Assembly: GCF_023701745.1 (NCBI RefSeq)
Contig: NZ_JAJOZB010000001.1
Location: forward strand, 1,550,001-1,614,000
DNA length: 64,000 nt
Source of the DNA: Streptomyces sp. RKAG293
Lineage (GTDB): Bacteria; Actinomycetota; Actinomycetes; Streptomycetales; Streptomycetaceae
Reading direction: 5' to 3'
Shown: one piece after another, positions 44,184-53,129 of the stretch
Position numbering within the stretch: the first letter of the stretch is position 1
How the letters are laid out: every line of letters begins with the position of its first letter
The notes under the pieces: generated by a model
Told to the model about the DNA's origin: nothing
What the model saw: only the letters and a program-made list of their open reading frames with translations
Database searches by the model: none
Translations under genes and position numbers: made by a program

Positions 44184-45443
44184 TCAGCTGAACAGCGCGC
44201 CGGGCCAGGCGACGTCCGCACCGTGCGTGTACGCCTCGGCCGCCGAGCGCAGGAACCGGTCGGGTCCGCCCTCACCGCGCCGCACCGACTCGATCACCCG
44301 GCCGTCCGGCACCTCGCGCAGCGTGCGCTGCAGTCCCCGCACGAGCACGGGGTGCGGGCTGCTCTCCACGAACCGCAGATGGCCGTCGTCCGCCGCGGCG
44401 CGCACCGCGGACTCGAAGCGCACCGTGCGCCGCAGGTTCCGGAACCAGTAGCCGGCGTCCAGTTCGGTGCCGTCGATACGGCCGGCGGCCACCGAGGAGT
44501 AGTAGGGGATCCGGCCGGGTCGGGGGGCCACGCCGGCGATGCCGGCGAGCAGTTCGTCGCGGATCTCGTCGATCTGCGGCGAGTGGGAGGGGTAGTCGAC
44601 CTTCACCATCCGGGCCCGGACGCCTTCCTCCGCGCACCGCTGGACCAGTTCCTCCAGGGCGGGCACATCGCCGGAGACGACGAGGTTGCCGGGGCCGTTC
44701 TCGGCGGCGAGCGCCAGCCGTGCCGAGTGCTCCGCGACGTAGCGCTCGACCCACTCGTACGGCATCGGCACCGAGAGCATCCCGCCGCGCCCGGTCAGCT
44801 TGCGCAGGACGCGGCCGCGCATCACCACGATGCGTACGGCGTCCTGGAGGCTGAGGATCCCGGCGACGTGCGCGGCGGCGATCTCGCCCTGCGAGTGGCC
44901 GATCACGGCCGTCGGGGCGACCCCGTACGACTCCCACTGCGCGGCCAGCGACACCATCATCGCGAACAGCGCGGGCTGCACCACGTCGACCCGTTCGAAT
45001 CCCGGCGCGCCCTCCGCGCCGGCCATGGCGTCGAGGAGGTTCCAGTCGGTCCACCGGCCCAGTTCGGCGGCCACGGCGTCGATCCGGTCGCGGAAGACGT
45101 CCGACCCCGCGTACAGCTCCGTCGCCATGCCCGGCCACTGGGAGCCCTGGCCGGGGAAGACGAAGGCCGTTCCGGCGCCGGTGACGGCCTGTCCGGTGAC
45201 GAGATGGTCGGCGGGCAGGCCGGCGGCCAGCGCGGCCAGGCCGTCGAGCAGCCCGGCCCGGTCGTCCGCGAGCACCACGGCGCGGTGCGGCCCGGCGGGG
45301 CTGCCGGCGAGGCCGCGCGCCGCCTGGGCCGGGGACACCCCCGGGTCGGCGGTGAGTTTCGCGACGAGCTCGCGGGCCAGTGCGCCGAGCGCGTCGGGCG
45401 ACTGGGCGCCGAGCGGACAGGGAACGGTGCGGGTGGCGTGCAA
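44184..45443 (-). CDS. Discrete acyltransferase (AT) of polyketide type
   Basis: A 419-residue free-standing malonyl/methylmalonyl transacylase. The nucleophile is Ser184 in GHSQGE, with His287 in YPSH. RVDVVQP (151-157) and the YxSH form, rather than HAFH, point to methylmalonyl-CoA or another branched extender. The start is TTG at 45443, supported by GGAGG 5 nt upstream; no ATG or GTG fits. It should load the discrete ACP encoded at 52862-53113. Such single AT genes are unusual outside trans-AT systems. Confidence 0.88.
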   Translation of the reverse strand: MHATRTVPCPLGAQSPDALGALARELVAKLTADPGVSPAQAARGLAGSPAGPHRAVVLADDRAGLLDGLAALAAGLPADHLVTGQAVTGAGTAFVFPGQGSQWPGMATELYAGSDVFRDRIDAVAAELGRWTDWNLLDAMAGAEGAPGFERVDVVQPALFAMMVSLAAQWESYGVAPTAVIGHSQGEIAAAHVAGILSLQDAVRIVVMRGRVLRKLTGRGGMLSVPMPYEWVERYVAEHSARLALAAENGPGNLVVSGDVPALEELVQRCAEEGVRARMVKVDYPSHSPQIDEIRDELLAGIAGVAPRPGRIPYYSSVAAGRIDGTELDAGYWFRNLRRTVRFESAVRAAADDGHLRFVESSPHPVLVRGLQRTLREVPDGRVIESVRRGEGGPDRFLRSAAEAYTHGADVAWPGALFS

Positions 45444-45531
45444 GGGGTCCTCCCCCGGTCGTCTGCGGTTTCCATGAGCTGCCGTGCCGTGCTCCGGCCT
45501 GACGTGATCCGGCCTGACGCGAACTGCGGTG

Positions 45532-46239
45532 TCAGTGGCCCATGCCGAGGCCGCCGTCCACCGGCAGCAGGGCCCCCGTGATGTAGCCGGCGGCGTCCGA
45601 CGCGAGGAACGTGACGGCCGCCGCGACCTCCTCAGGCCGGCCGTAGCGGCCCGCCGGGATCTGGGCGAGGGCCTCCCGGCGGACCTTCTCCGGCAGGTCG
45701 GCGTTGATGTCGGTGGGGATGAAACCGGGCAGCACCACGTTGGCGGTGATCGCCCGGGAGCCCAGCTCGCGGGCGACCGCACGGGCCAGCCCGCCCAGCC
45801 CGGCCTTGCTCGCCGCGTAGTTGGCCTGCCCGGGCGCCCCGCGCACGGCGGCCACCGAGGAGATGAGGACGATCCGCCCCCAGCCGCCGCGCACCATTCC
45901 GCGCGCGGCCCGCCGGGCGACCCGGTAGGCGCCGGTGAGGTTGGTGTCCACGACCCGGGTGAACTGCTCCTCGCGCATCCGCAGCAGCAGGACGTCGTCG
46001 ATGATCCCGGCGTTGGAGACCAGCACCTCCACCGGTCCGTGGGCGCGCTCGGCCTCGTCGAACGCCGCGTCGATCTGCCCGGACTCGGTCACGTCGCACC
46101 GGACGGCCAGCAGCTTTCCGTCCGGTGGCGGGGATTCCCGGCAGGTCACCGCGACCCGGTCGCCCTGCGCCAGGAAGGCGTTGGCGACCGCCAGGCCGAT
46201 ACCGCGATTGCCTCCGGTGACCAGGACCGACCGGCTCAT
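45532..46239 (-). CDS. FabG-like 3-ketoacyl-ACP reductase (SDR)
   Basis: A 235-residue short-chain dehydrogenase with the NADPH motif TGGNRGIG, SNAG, catalytic Ser in ISSVAA and YAASK. PG with DVNADLP-like Thr/Asn follows (PGFIPTDI). It should reduce a beta-ketoacyl-ACP formed by the cluster's KS. It is one of a minimal set with one each of KS, AT, KR and ACP. Confidence 0.92.
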   Translation of the reverse strand: MSRSVLVTGGNRGIGLAVANAFLAQGDRVAVTCRESPPPDGKLLAVRCDVTESGQIDAAFDEAERAHGPVEVLVSNAGIIDDVLLLRMREEQFTRVVDTNLTGAYRVARRAARGMVRGGWGRIVLISSVAAVRGAPGQANYAASKAGLGGLARAVARELGSRAITANVVLPGFIPTDINADLPEKVRREALAQIPAGRYGRPEEVAAAVTFLASDAAGYITGALLPVDGGLGMGH

Positions 46240-46320
46240 CTGCGGGCTCCTCTCCGCTCGTCGTTCAGGGCTGGGTGCAGGACGGGACGGGGCGTGGGAC
46301 GGACCGGGCGCAGCACGGGG

Positions 46321-47217
46321 CTAGGCGTAGGACGGGACCGTGACCGGTGGCGGCGCGGGGGCCGCGGCCGGCTGGGCCGTCATGATGCGGGCGCGGCCTT
46401 CCCCGCCGCGGTCCAGCAGCCCGGCCAGCACCCGCGGCGGGGATCCGGGCGGAGCGCCCGCGACCGCCCTCAACTGGACGAGCGCGTCGGTGAGTTCGGT
46501 GATCAGCGGCTCCAGTGCCGCCGCCACCGCACTCGCGTTGCTGCCGAGGATGTCGCTCCACAGTCCGGTCTCGCCCGCGGCGATCCTGGTCGCGTCCCGG
46601 ATCCCCGCCCCGCACAGGTCGACCACTTCCTGCGGGGCCGCGCCCACCGCCGAGGCCAGGGCGCTCGCCACCACATGCGGCGCGTGCGAGGTCGTCGCGA
46701 CCGCCCGGTCGTGCTCGGCGCGGCCCATCACCACCAGCCGAGCCCCGCACGCCTCGACCAGCGCGAGGGCCGCGGACAGTGCGGCCGTCCCGGTGTGCCG
46801 GTCCGGGGTGAGCACCCAGGGCCGGCCCGTGAAGAGGCCGGCGCGCGCCGCGTACGGTCCGGGTCGCTCGCTCCCCGCCATGGGGTGGCCGCCGACGAAG
46901 GCGTCCAGCGCACAGCCCGCCGCCGTGGCGGCCCGGTGCACGGACTCCTTGGCGCTGGCCACATCCGTGTAGCAGCGGGCCAGGCCGCTCGACTGCCACT
47001 CGCGCAGCACCGGAGCGACCGCGCCCGGCGGCACCGCGATCACCGCCAGGTCGGCGGGTTCCGGTGGTGCGCCCTCGTACCCCCGGCAGCGTTCGGCGGC
47101 CACCGCCTGGGTCACCGGGTCGCGGTCGATGATGTGCACCCGCACCCCGCATCCGTGCAGGTCCATGCCGATCGAGGTGCCGATCAGCCCGCCGCCCACC
47201 ACCGCCACCGTTCGCAT
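46321..47217 (-). CDS. Prephenate dehydrogenase
   Basis: A 298-residue TyrA-type enzyme. The Rossmann motif is VVGGGLIGTSIG with the acidic NAD contact in HIIDRD; the active-site region is GGHPMAGSERPGP, and the helical C-terminal domain contains HAPHVVASALA and GAGIRDATRIA. It supplies 4-hydroxyphenylpyruvate, the substrate of the 4-hydroxymandelate synthase. Dedicated copies are common in Hpg-using clusters. It ends in an Ala/Pro-rich tail. It follows the PhyH gene by 7 nt. Confidence 0.93.
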   Translation of the reverse strand: MRTVAVVGGGLIGTSIGMDLHGCGVRVHIIDRDPVTQAVAAERCRGYEGAPPEPADLAVIAVPPGAVAPVLREWQSSGLARCYTDVASAKESVHRAATAAGCALDAFVGGHPMAGSERPGPYAARAGLFTGRPWVLTPDRHTGTAALSAALALVEACGARLVVMGRAEHDRAVATTSHAPHVVASALASAVGAAPQEVVDLCGAGIRDATRIAAGETGLWSDILGSNASAVAAALEPLITELTDALVQLRAVAGAPPGSPPRVLAGLLDRGGEGRARIMTAQPAAAPAPPPVTVPSYA

Positions 47218-47224
47218 CGGCGGC

Positions 47225-48148
47225 TCAGCGTCCCGTGCCGGTACGCCAGACGACCGGGCAGAACGCGGGGTCGGAGTAGTCGGGTTCGCCCGCGGGCGTA
47301 CGGCGGACGAGGACGTCGTGGTTGTACTCCACCGGTGTTCCGTCGGACAGCTGGAACGGCCGGTGGCGGTTCGCGCCGTCCTGCAGATGCAGCGAGATCG
47401 CCCGGCGCGGCCGGTCACTGAGGTTGGGTCCGCTGCCGTGGTACGTCCGGCAGTGGTGGAAGCTGACATGGCCCTTGGGGATGTCCATCGGGACCTTCGT
47501 GACCTGGGTGCTGTTGTGCGTGGCGTTCTGGGCCAGCATCCGGTCCAGCTCCGAGCGGTCCCGTTCGGCGAAGTGCCGGGTGGCGCTGTCGACGACGCCG
47601 GCCTCGCGCCAGCGGTGGCTGCCGTCGATCATCGTGATGGTGCCCATCCCGGTTCCGCAGTCGTGGAACGGGATGAAGGCGGTGAGCATGCGCTCCGAGG
47701 TGCAGGTGGCCCAGTAGTGCTTGTCGAAGTGCCAGGGCACCAGGTTGGTGCGCTCGTCGGGCCGCGGCGGCTTGTAGATCATCGTGGCCTGGAAGACCCG
47801 GATCTCGTCGGCCTCGGCCAGCCGGGCCGCGACCGCCCCGAGCAGCGGCTTGCGCAGGATCGCCGCGATCCGGTCGTCCTCGTAGTGGATGTAGTCGTTG
47901 TGCCGCTGGACCGGCCCGTCCTCAGGAGTCCAGTACGCCAGCCTGGCCGGCCGGACCGGCAGGGTGCGGTCCCGGTGGCCCGCGTAGTACCGGTCGCTCG
48001 CCGAGGTCAGTACGTCGATCTCGTCGTCGGTGAACAGCTTGCGCGACAGGTACCAGCCGCGCTCGGCGTACTGCCGCACTTCGTCGTCCGTCGGCAGCAG
48101 TGCCGCTTCCTCGTCGGTGAGCTTGAATTCCGTCTGTCCCGCGTCCAT
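47225..48148 (-). CDS. PhyH-family Fe(II)/2-oxoglutarate dioxygenase
   Basis: A 307-residue phytanoyl-CoA dioxygenase-like protein. The facial triad is His and Asp in WHFDKHYW and His in HHCRTYHGSGPN, with the 2-oxoglutarate-binding Arg in RPRRAI. It is expected to hydroxylate, epoxidise or desaturate a small molecule or carrier-bound intermediate. It lies between prephenate dehydrogenase and hydroxymandelate synthase in the same operon, so it belongs to the pathway; the substrate is unknown. Confidence 0.9.
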   Translation of the reverse strand: MDAGQTEFKLTDEEAALLPTDDEVRQYAERGWYLSRKLFTDDEIDVLTSASDRYYAGHRDRTLPVRPARLAYWTPEDGPVQRHNDYIHYEDDRIAAILRKPLLGAVAARLAEADEIRVFQATMIYKPPRPDERTNLVPWHFDKHYWATCTSERMLTAFIPFHDCGTGMGTITMIDGSHRWREAGVVDSATRHFAERDRSELDRMLAQNATHNSTQVTKVPMDIPKGHVSFHHCRTYHGSGPNLSDRPRRAISLHLQDGANRHRPFQLSDGTPVEYNHDVLVRRTPAGEPDYSDPAFCPVVWRTGTGR

Positions 48149-48196
48149 GAACTGCCTTCCCCGCTGTCCTGTTCCCCGCTCTGACCGCCGCGGCGC

Positions 48197-49267
48197 TCAG
48201 ACCGCCGCGGCGCTCGAACCGTCGCGTTCCACGGCCTCGTAGAGCGCCCTGATGTTTCCGCTGCCGAAGCTGCGCGCCCCGCGCCGCTCGATGACCTCCA
48301 TGAAGTAGGTGCGCCGCACGTGCATGGACTGGGTGAAGATCTGCAGGATCTCGCCCCAGTGGTCCCGGTCGATCAGGACGTTGGTGCGGCGCAGTTCCGC
48401 CGCGTCGACCGTGGTGGCCCCGATCCGTCCCGCGACGCCGTCGTAGTAGCCGTCAGGGGTGGCCAGGAAGCGGGCTCCGCGCTGCTGCAACCGGTCCACG
48501 GCGGTGAAGATGTCGGGCGCCAGGAAGGCCAGGTGCTGCACTCCGGCGCCGCCGTGCCGGCCGATGAAGTCGTCGATCTGGCCGGGCCTGCGGGTGGTGT
48601 CGGGCTCCAGGATCGTGAAGGTGACGCCGCCCGAAGGGGACTGCACCACCTTGGAGTTCATCGCCTGCTCGCCCACCTCGATGTACTCCTCGAAGACCTG
48701 GGCGAACCCGAACGCCTTCTCGTAGTGGGCGACCGTACGGTCCAGTTCCCCGGCCGCCACGCACACCGCCACGTGGTCGATCAGCTCGAAGAGCGACTCC
48801 CCGTCCTCCGGGTCCGGGGCGAGGGTCTGCATCCGGCCCGGCAGGAACGCGTCCGGGTCGCCGTGCCGCTCCACGAAGCGGTGCACGACATCACCGAACC
48901 CGGCGACCTCGGCGATCACCACCCGGGCACCGGCGTCCGCGTACTCGGCCGGCTCCCGCACGGGGGCCGCGCCCTGTTCGACGGCGGCGTGGAACTCGGC
49001 CCTGGCGTCATCGGTGCCGAAGGCGATCACCGCCGCACCGTCGCCGTGCCGGCTGACGTATCCGGCCGCCTCGGCGGTCGCGGTGAGCGCCGAGGTGAGC
49101 ACGAGGCGGACCCCGCCCTGGCGCAGCAGCAGCGAGCGGTGTCCGGTGAGGCCGGTCTCCGGGCCGCCCTCGGCGCACAGCCGGAAGCCGAAGGCACCGC
49201 AGAGGTAGAAGGACGACTGCTGGGCGTCGCCCACGAAGAACTCGACGTGGTCAATACCTGCGATCAT
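48197..49267 (-). CDS. hmaS: 4-hydroxymandelate synthase
   Basis: A 356-residue two-domain VOC dioxygenase. Iron ligands are His in IDHVAVCV, His in GVQHLAF and Glu in YFMEVIER. The closely related HPPD makes homogentisate; the C-terminal helix of HPPD carries a Phe (GNF), whereas this protein has Ile339 (GNIRALYEA), the residue known to favour hydroxymandelate formation. Together with Hmo, HpgT and prephenate dehydrogenase this assigns hydroxymandelate synthase with confidence. It converts 4-hydroxyphenylpyruvate to 4-hydroxymandelate. Confidence 0.95.
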   Translation of the reverse strand: MIAGIDHVEFFVGDAQQSSFYLCGAFGFRLCAEGGPETGLTGHRSLLLRQGGVRLVLTSALTATAEAAGYVSRHGDGAAVIAFGTDDARAEFHAAVEQGAAPVREPAEYADAGARVVIAEVAGFGDVVHRFVERHGDPDAFLPGRMQTLAPDPEDGESLFELIDHVAVCVAAGELDRTVAHYEKAFGFAQVFEEYIEVGEQAMNSKVVQSPSGGVTFTILEPDTTRRPGQIDDFIGRHGGAGVQHLAFLAPDIFTAVDRLQQRGARFLATPDGYYDGVAGRIGATTVDAAELRRTNVLIDRDHWGEILQIFTQSMHVRRTYFMEVIERRGARSFGSGNIRALYEAVERDGSSAAAV

Positions 49268-49322
49268 GAGTGTGGTTCTCCCTTGGACGGGATGTTCCGG
49301 CGGGGCGCGTTCGCGCGCCCGT

Positions 49323-49829
49323 TCAGGCCGGATCCGGGTCGGTGCGACGCACGGTCGCGCGGAAGCGGCAGACCTCCGAGCCGCTGGTCATGCACTCGCT
49401 GCGGCTGTCCTCGACGGTGAGTCCCATGCCCTCGAACCAGCCGGCCCGCATCTCCAGGCAGGGGCACCGGTAACTGTCGAAGGACCGGGCGGCCTTGAGC
49501 ATCTTCAGCGCGAAGTGCTCGGTGACCACGGTCTCGAAGGTGTCGGGACCGACCGCGTGGTGCTGGTAGTTGGTCATGTCCTCGGGCCACATGACCCGGG
49601 GGATCTCCTTGAACCGGTCGACGAACTCGTCCATCGGCAGCTTCTCGAAGTCGACGTCGTGCCGGGCGGTGTACCAGCGGGCGACGCGGCGGGCCACGAA
49701 GAGCATCGCCTCCGCGTTGATCTCGTTGGCCGCCTCCTGCCCGTACCGCTTCAGCACGCCCTGGTACCAGCGGGCGTCGTGCAGCCACCAGAACTTGTGC
49801 AGCGGCAGGTCGCCTGCCCGCTCAGCCAT
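49323..49829 (-). CDS. DUF6125-like small protein with Cys-rich C-terminus
   Basis: A 168-residue protein, mainly helical, beginning with an LPLHKFWWLHDARWYQGVLK-type block. The C-terminal region has four Cys (CPC, SEC, EVC) and ends in a beta-hairpin resembling the last strands of V4R or ATC-hydrolase-like domains (compare DUF6125, PF14196). These could bind metal or perform thiol chemistry. The ATG at 49829 overlaps the KS stop by 8 nt, so it is translated with the KS. Function unknown; the tight coupling suggests it assists or acts on the KS/ACP product. Confidence 0.7.
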   Translation of the reverse strand: MAERAGDLPLHKFWWLHDARWYQGVLKRYGQEAANEINAEAMLFVARRVARWYTARHDVDFEKLPMDEFVDRFKEIPRVMWPEDMTNYQHHAVGPDTFETVVTEHFALKMLKAARSFDSYRCPCLEMRAGWFEGMGLTVEDSRSECMTSGSEVCRFRATVRRTDPDPA

Positions 49830-51111
49830 CGCTGCGCGTTCCGTCGGCGAGGCGCCGGCCCCGGGTGGTGGGGGTGCCGATGGCCAGCGAGATGTTGTGC
49901 CCGCCGAATCCGAAGGAGTTGGAGAGCGCCGCCCGCACCTCGGTCCGGTACGCCTTTCCACGGACGTGGTTGAGCTCGCAGCCCCGGCCGACCTGGTCCA
50001 GGTTGAACGTCGGCGGCAGCGTGCCGTGGGCGACGGCCAGCACGGTGGCGGCGGCCTCGAACGCCCCGGAGGCGCCCATCAGATGGCCGGTGACGGACTT
50101 GGTGGAGCTGACCGGCGGGGTCTCGTCGCCGAACACCGCCCGGATCGCCCGCGCCTCGGCGATGTCGCCGAGACCGGTGCTGGTGGCGTGCGCGTTGACG
50201 TATCCGATGTCCTCGGGCCGCAGCCCGGCCCGCGCGACGGCCTTGCGCATGCAGGCCGCGGCGCCCGAGCCGTCCGGGCGGGGCTTGGTCACGTGGTACC
50301 CGTCGGTGGTCGCGCCCCAGCCGATGACATCGGCGTATCCGGCGGCGCCACGGGCGTCCGCGTGCTCGGCCCGCTCCAGGATGAACATCGCGGCGCCCTC
50401 GCCCAGCACATAGCCGTTGCGGTCCTGGTCGAACGGCCGGCTCGCCTTGGTCGGGTCGTCGTAACCGTTCGCCAGCGAACGGGCGTTGACGAACGCGGCC
50501 GCGACCGTCGGGTGCAGCGGCGCGTCGGAGCCGCCGCAGACCACCACGTCCGCCTCGCCCTCGCGGATCAGCCGGAACGCCTCGGCGACGGCCTGGCCGC
50601 CCCCGGCGCAGGCGGTGGACAGCAGCAGGCTGTAGCCGCGGATGCCGTACTTGATGGCGATCCGGGCGGCCGACATGTTGGGGATCATCCCCGGGCACAG
50701 ATACGGGCTGACCGCGCTGCGGCCGCGCTCGCGGCGCGCCGCGGCCTGCTCCTCGTACGTCCGCAGCGGTCCGCCGGCGGTGGAGGTGATCACCGCGACC
50801 CGCTCCGGGTCCGCGTTCTCGCCGATCCGCAGCCCGGAGTCGGTCATCGCCTGCTCCGCCGCGGCGAGCGCGAGGATCAGGAAGCGGTCGACGCCCGGGT
50901 CGATCGGCGGCTTCAGCACCTCGGCCGGGTCGATGTCGGGCGCCTGGGAGACCACCTCGACCAGGGACTGCTCACCCAGTTCCGGGGTGGGCCGGGAGAG
51001 CTGCGAGCGCCCCTCGCACAGGGCGTCGAAGGTGTCCACGAGGTCCCGCCCCAGGGAACTGACCACACCGATACCGGTGACGACCACACCCGTTTCCGAC
51101 CGTACGCTCAT
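49822..51111 (-). CDS. Discrete beta-ketoacyl-ACP synthase (FabF-type KS)
   Basis: A 429-residue thiolase-fold enzyme with a complete catalytic set: Cys168 in STACAGG, His308 in NAHAT and His343 in GHLMGASG, with Lys338. It is therefore an active condensing enzyme and not a chain-length factor. No partner KS-beta is present. It should carry out one decarboxylative condensation between an AMP-ligase-loaded starter and the extender delivered by the AT. Its ATG overlaps the AMP-ligase stop (ATGA). Confidence 0.93.
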   Translation of the reverse strand: MSVRSETGVVVTGIGVVSSLGRDLVDTFDALCEGRSQLSRPTPELGEQSLVEVVSQAPDIDPAEVLKPPIDPGVDRFLILALAAAEQAMTDSGLRIGENADPERVAVITSTAGGPLRTYEEQAAARRERGRSAVSPYLCPGMIPNMSAARIAIKYGIRGYSLLLSTACAGGGQAVAEAFRLIREGEADVVVCGGSDAPLHPTVAAAFVNARSLANGYDDPTKASRPFDQDRNGYVLGEGAAMFILERAEHADARGAAGYADVIGWGATTDGYHVTKPRPDGSGAAACMRKAVARAGLRPEDIGYVNAHATSTGLGDIAEARAIRAVFGDETPPVSSTKSVTGHLMGASGAFEAAATVLAVAHGTLPPTFNLDQVGRGCELNHVRGKAYRTEVRAALSNSFGFGGHNISLAIGTPTTRGRRLADGTRSDG

Positions 51112-52760
51112 ACCGTCTCAACTCCCTGCTCGATCACGGGCATTGCCTTCGCCTGGCTGTAGCGCTCGCGCAGAATGACCTTGCGGACCTTGCCGGTCGG
51201 CCCGTGCGGGATGTCCTCGTCGTCGACCACCACGACGCTCCGCACGGTGGCCGCGACATGCTCGTCGAGGGCGCCGCGCACCTGCTCGTCGAGGTCCGCC
51301 GGGGCCTTCGCGCCGGGGAGGATGCTCACCAGCACCTCGGTGGTCACCGCACCGTCCGGGCCCGGCACCGCGATGACGGTGCAGTCGGACACCTCCGGGC
51401 AGCGGGCCAGGATCTGTTCCTCCGACTGCGCGGTGTGCAGATAGCGCCCGCCGGACAGCGCGACCGTGTCCACGACCCGGTCGACGTGGTAGTAGTAGCC
51501 GGCCTCGTCCCGGTAGACGAGGTCCCCGGTGAGGAAGTAGCCGGCCCTGCGGGTGCGGTAGGTGGTGGCCGAGTCGTTCCAGTACCCGGGGGACACGGTG
51601 GGCGCGTTCACGCCCAGCTCACCGATCCGGCCGGGCGGCAGCGGCTCGCCCAGCTCGTCGAGGACGGCCACCTCGGCGAACGCGTGCGGCTTGCCGATGC
51701 ACCGGTTGTAGCGGTCGGTCTCGGCGGTGTGCGTGATGAAGAACATCGAGTGGCCCATCTCGCTGGAGCCCAGGCCGTCCATGAAGGTGGCGCCCTCCTT
51801 GCGGGCGATCCCGCCGCCGCGCTGGGCGACCAGCCGGTGGCCGACCGCGACCAGCTTCCTGATGTGCGCCTCGTGCGCGGCGTCCCCGGTGTTCCACCAC
51901 ATCTGCACGCTGTCCAGGTCGTACGCGCTCAGGTCCCGGTTGACCAGCTGCGGCCAGGTGGCCGCGAAACCGAAGACGCACGACGGCTTCCAGCGGTCCA
52001 CCGCCTCCAGGACCTTCAGGCCGTCCTGCTCCGACACGAGCATCAGCTCGGTGCCGCTGCACAGTGCCAGCGTCACCGCGATCACCATCGCCGCGTGGTT
52101 GGCCGGCAGGGCGCTGAGCATCCGGTCGATGGTGCGCGGCTTGGGCAGCGAGAGCCGGTGCCGGGAGGCGGCGAACAGACTGGCGTGGGTGGCGATCACG
52201 GGCTTGGGCAGCCCGGTGGTCCCGGAGGAGTGGGTGATGACGGCGGCGTCGGTGGGGTGGAAGCGGTACTGGCCGGGTGCCAGGGCCGGGTCGCCGGTGC
52301 CGGTCTCGGCGATGTCACCGAGCAGCAGGCCGGGGAACTCCCCGTCACCGAGCCGTGCGCGGTGCGCGGCGTCGGTGAGCAGCGCGCGGGGCGCCACCTT
52401 CCCGATGTAGGCGCGGGCCGTGGTCCCGTCCATGTTCGCGTTGAGCAGCGCCGGGATGGCCCCGATCCTGGCCAGCGCGAGATAGGCGAGCACGTGGTCG
52501 GCCGCGGTGGAGACGAACACCGCGACCGCGTCGCGTGGCTGCACCCCCCACGTGTGCAGCCACGCCGCGCGGGCGGTGACGGCACGCTCCAGGTCGGGCA
52601 GCGTCAGCCGCTGCCAGGCCGGGTGCCCGTCGACCTCGGAGTCGAACGTCAGCGCCGACTCGGCGGACTCCCCGGCGCGGGCGACCAGGGTGCTGAGCAC
52701 ATTGCCGACGCCCAGCTCCTGGTCGGCCGCGAGTTGGGCTCGCAATTGTCGGACGGTCAT
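51108..52760 (-). CDS. Class I acyl/aryl-AMP ligase (copy 1)
   Basis: A 550-residue adenylate-forming enzyme. The P-loop-like A3 motif is THSSGTTGLPKP, the A5 region is MDGLGSSEMGHS, A7 is YFLTGDLVYRD and the catalytic Lys is in GPTGKVRK. There is no carrier protein domain, so it must load a separate ACP or CoA. It is coupled to the KS gene by ATGA overlap. An aryl or hydroxyphenyl acid is a plausible substrate from context only. Confidence 0.9.
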   Translation of the reverse strand: MTVRQLRAQLAADQELGVGNVLSTLVARAGESAESALTFDSEVDGHPAWQRLTLPDLERAVTARAAWLHTWGVQPRDAVAVFVSTAADHVLAYLALARIGAIPALLNANMDGTTARAYIGKVAPRALLTDAAHRARLGDGEFPGLLLGDIAETGTGDPALAPGQYRFHPTDAAVITHSSGTTGLPKPVIATHASLFAASRHRLSLPKPRTIDRMLSALPANHAAMVIAVTLALCSGTELMLVSEQDGLKVLEAVDRWKPSCVFGFAATWPQLVNRDLSAYDLDSVQMWWNTGDAAHEAHIRKLVAVGHRLVAQRGGGIARKEGATFMDGLGSSEMGHSMFFITHTAETDRYNRCIGKPHAFAEVAVLDELGEPLPPGRIGELGVNAPTVSPGYWNDSATTYRTRRAGYFLTGDLVYRDEAGYYYHVDRVVDTVALSGGRYLHTAQSEEQILARCPEVSDCTVIAVPGPDGAVTTEVLVSILPGAKAPADLDEQVRGALDEHVAATVRSVVVVDDEDIPHGPTGKVRKVILRERYSQAKAMPVIEQGVETV

Positions 52761-52861
52761 GTGGCTTTCTCCCTGTGAGGGTCGAACAGGAGGGGCTGGA
52801 CAGGGTGACGGGGGCTCTCCGGGGAGCGCCGGCGGGCCGTTCGTGATCGGCCGGACAGGCG

Positions 52862-53113
52862 TCAGGCGGCCTGGAGGCGGCTCGCCGACTCCGCCGCGAT
52901 CTGATCGATCGTCATCATCGCGAAGCGCTCGGACTCGTCCTCGTCGATCTGCACCCCGAAGCGGTCCTCCAGCTGCATCACGAGGTCGGCCACGCCCAGG
53001 GAGTCGAGGTCGATGCCGGCGGGCCCCAGCGAGCTCGACCCGCTGACCGTCTCCGGGTCGTACTTCATCTTGATCAGGGCCGAGATGAGGAACTGGCTAA
53101 TGTCGTCCTTCAC
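52862..53113 (-). CDS. Acyl carrier protein
   Basis: An 83-residue free-standing carrier protein. The phosphopantetheine Ser is Ser38 in GIDLDSLGVADL; helix III follows and the acidic LEDRFGVQIDEDE segment is typical. GTG 53113 has AGAGG upstream; an in-frame ATG at 53131 is the alternative and would overlap the divergent PPTase start by 2 nt. It is the only carrier in the cluster and must shuttle intermediates between the two AMP-ligases, KS, AT and KR. Confidence 0.93.
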   Translation of the reverse strand: MKDDISQFLISALIKMKYDPETVSGSSSLGPAGIDLDSLGVADLVMQLEDRFGVQIDEDESERFAMMTIDQIAAESASRLQAA

Positions 53114-53129
53114 TGGTGTACTGCCTCTC

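Noticed and set aside
49822-51111. Type II aromatic polyketide minimal PKS (KS-alpha)
   Set aside because: No KS-beta/chain-length factor, cyclase or aromatase is present; a discrete AT is present instead, which type II PKS clusters normally lack.
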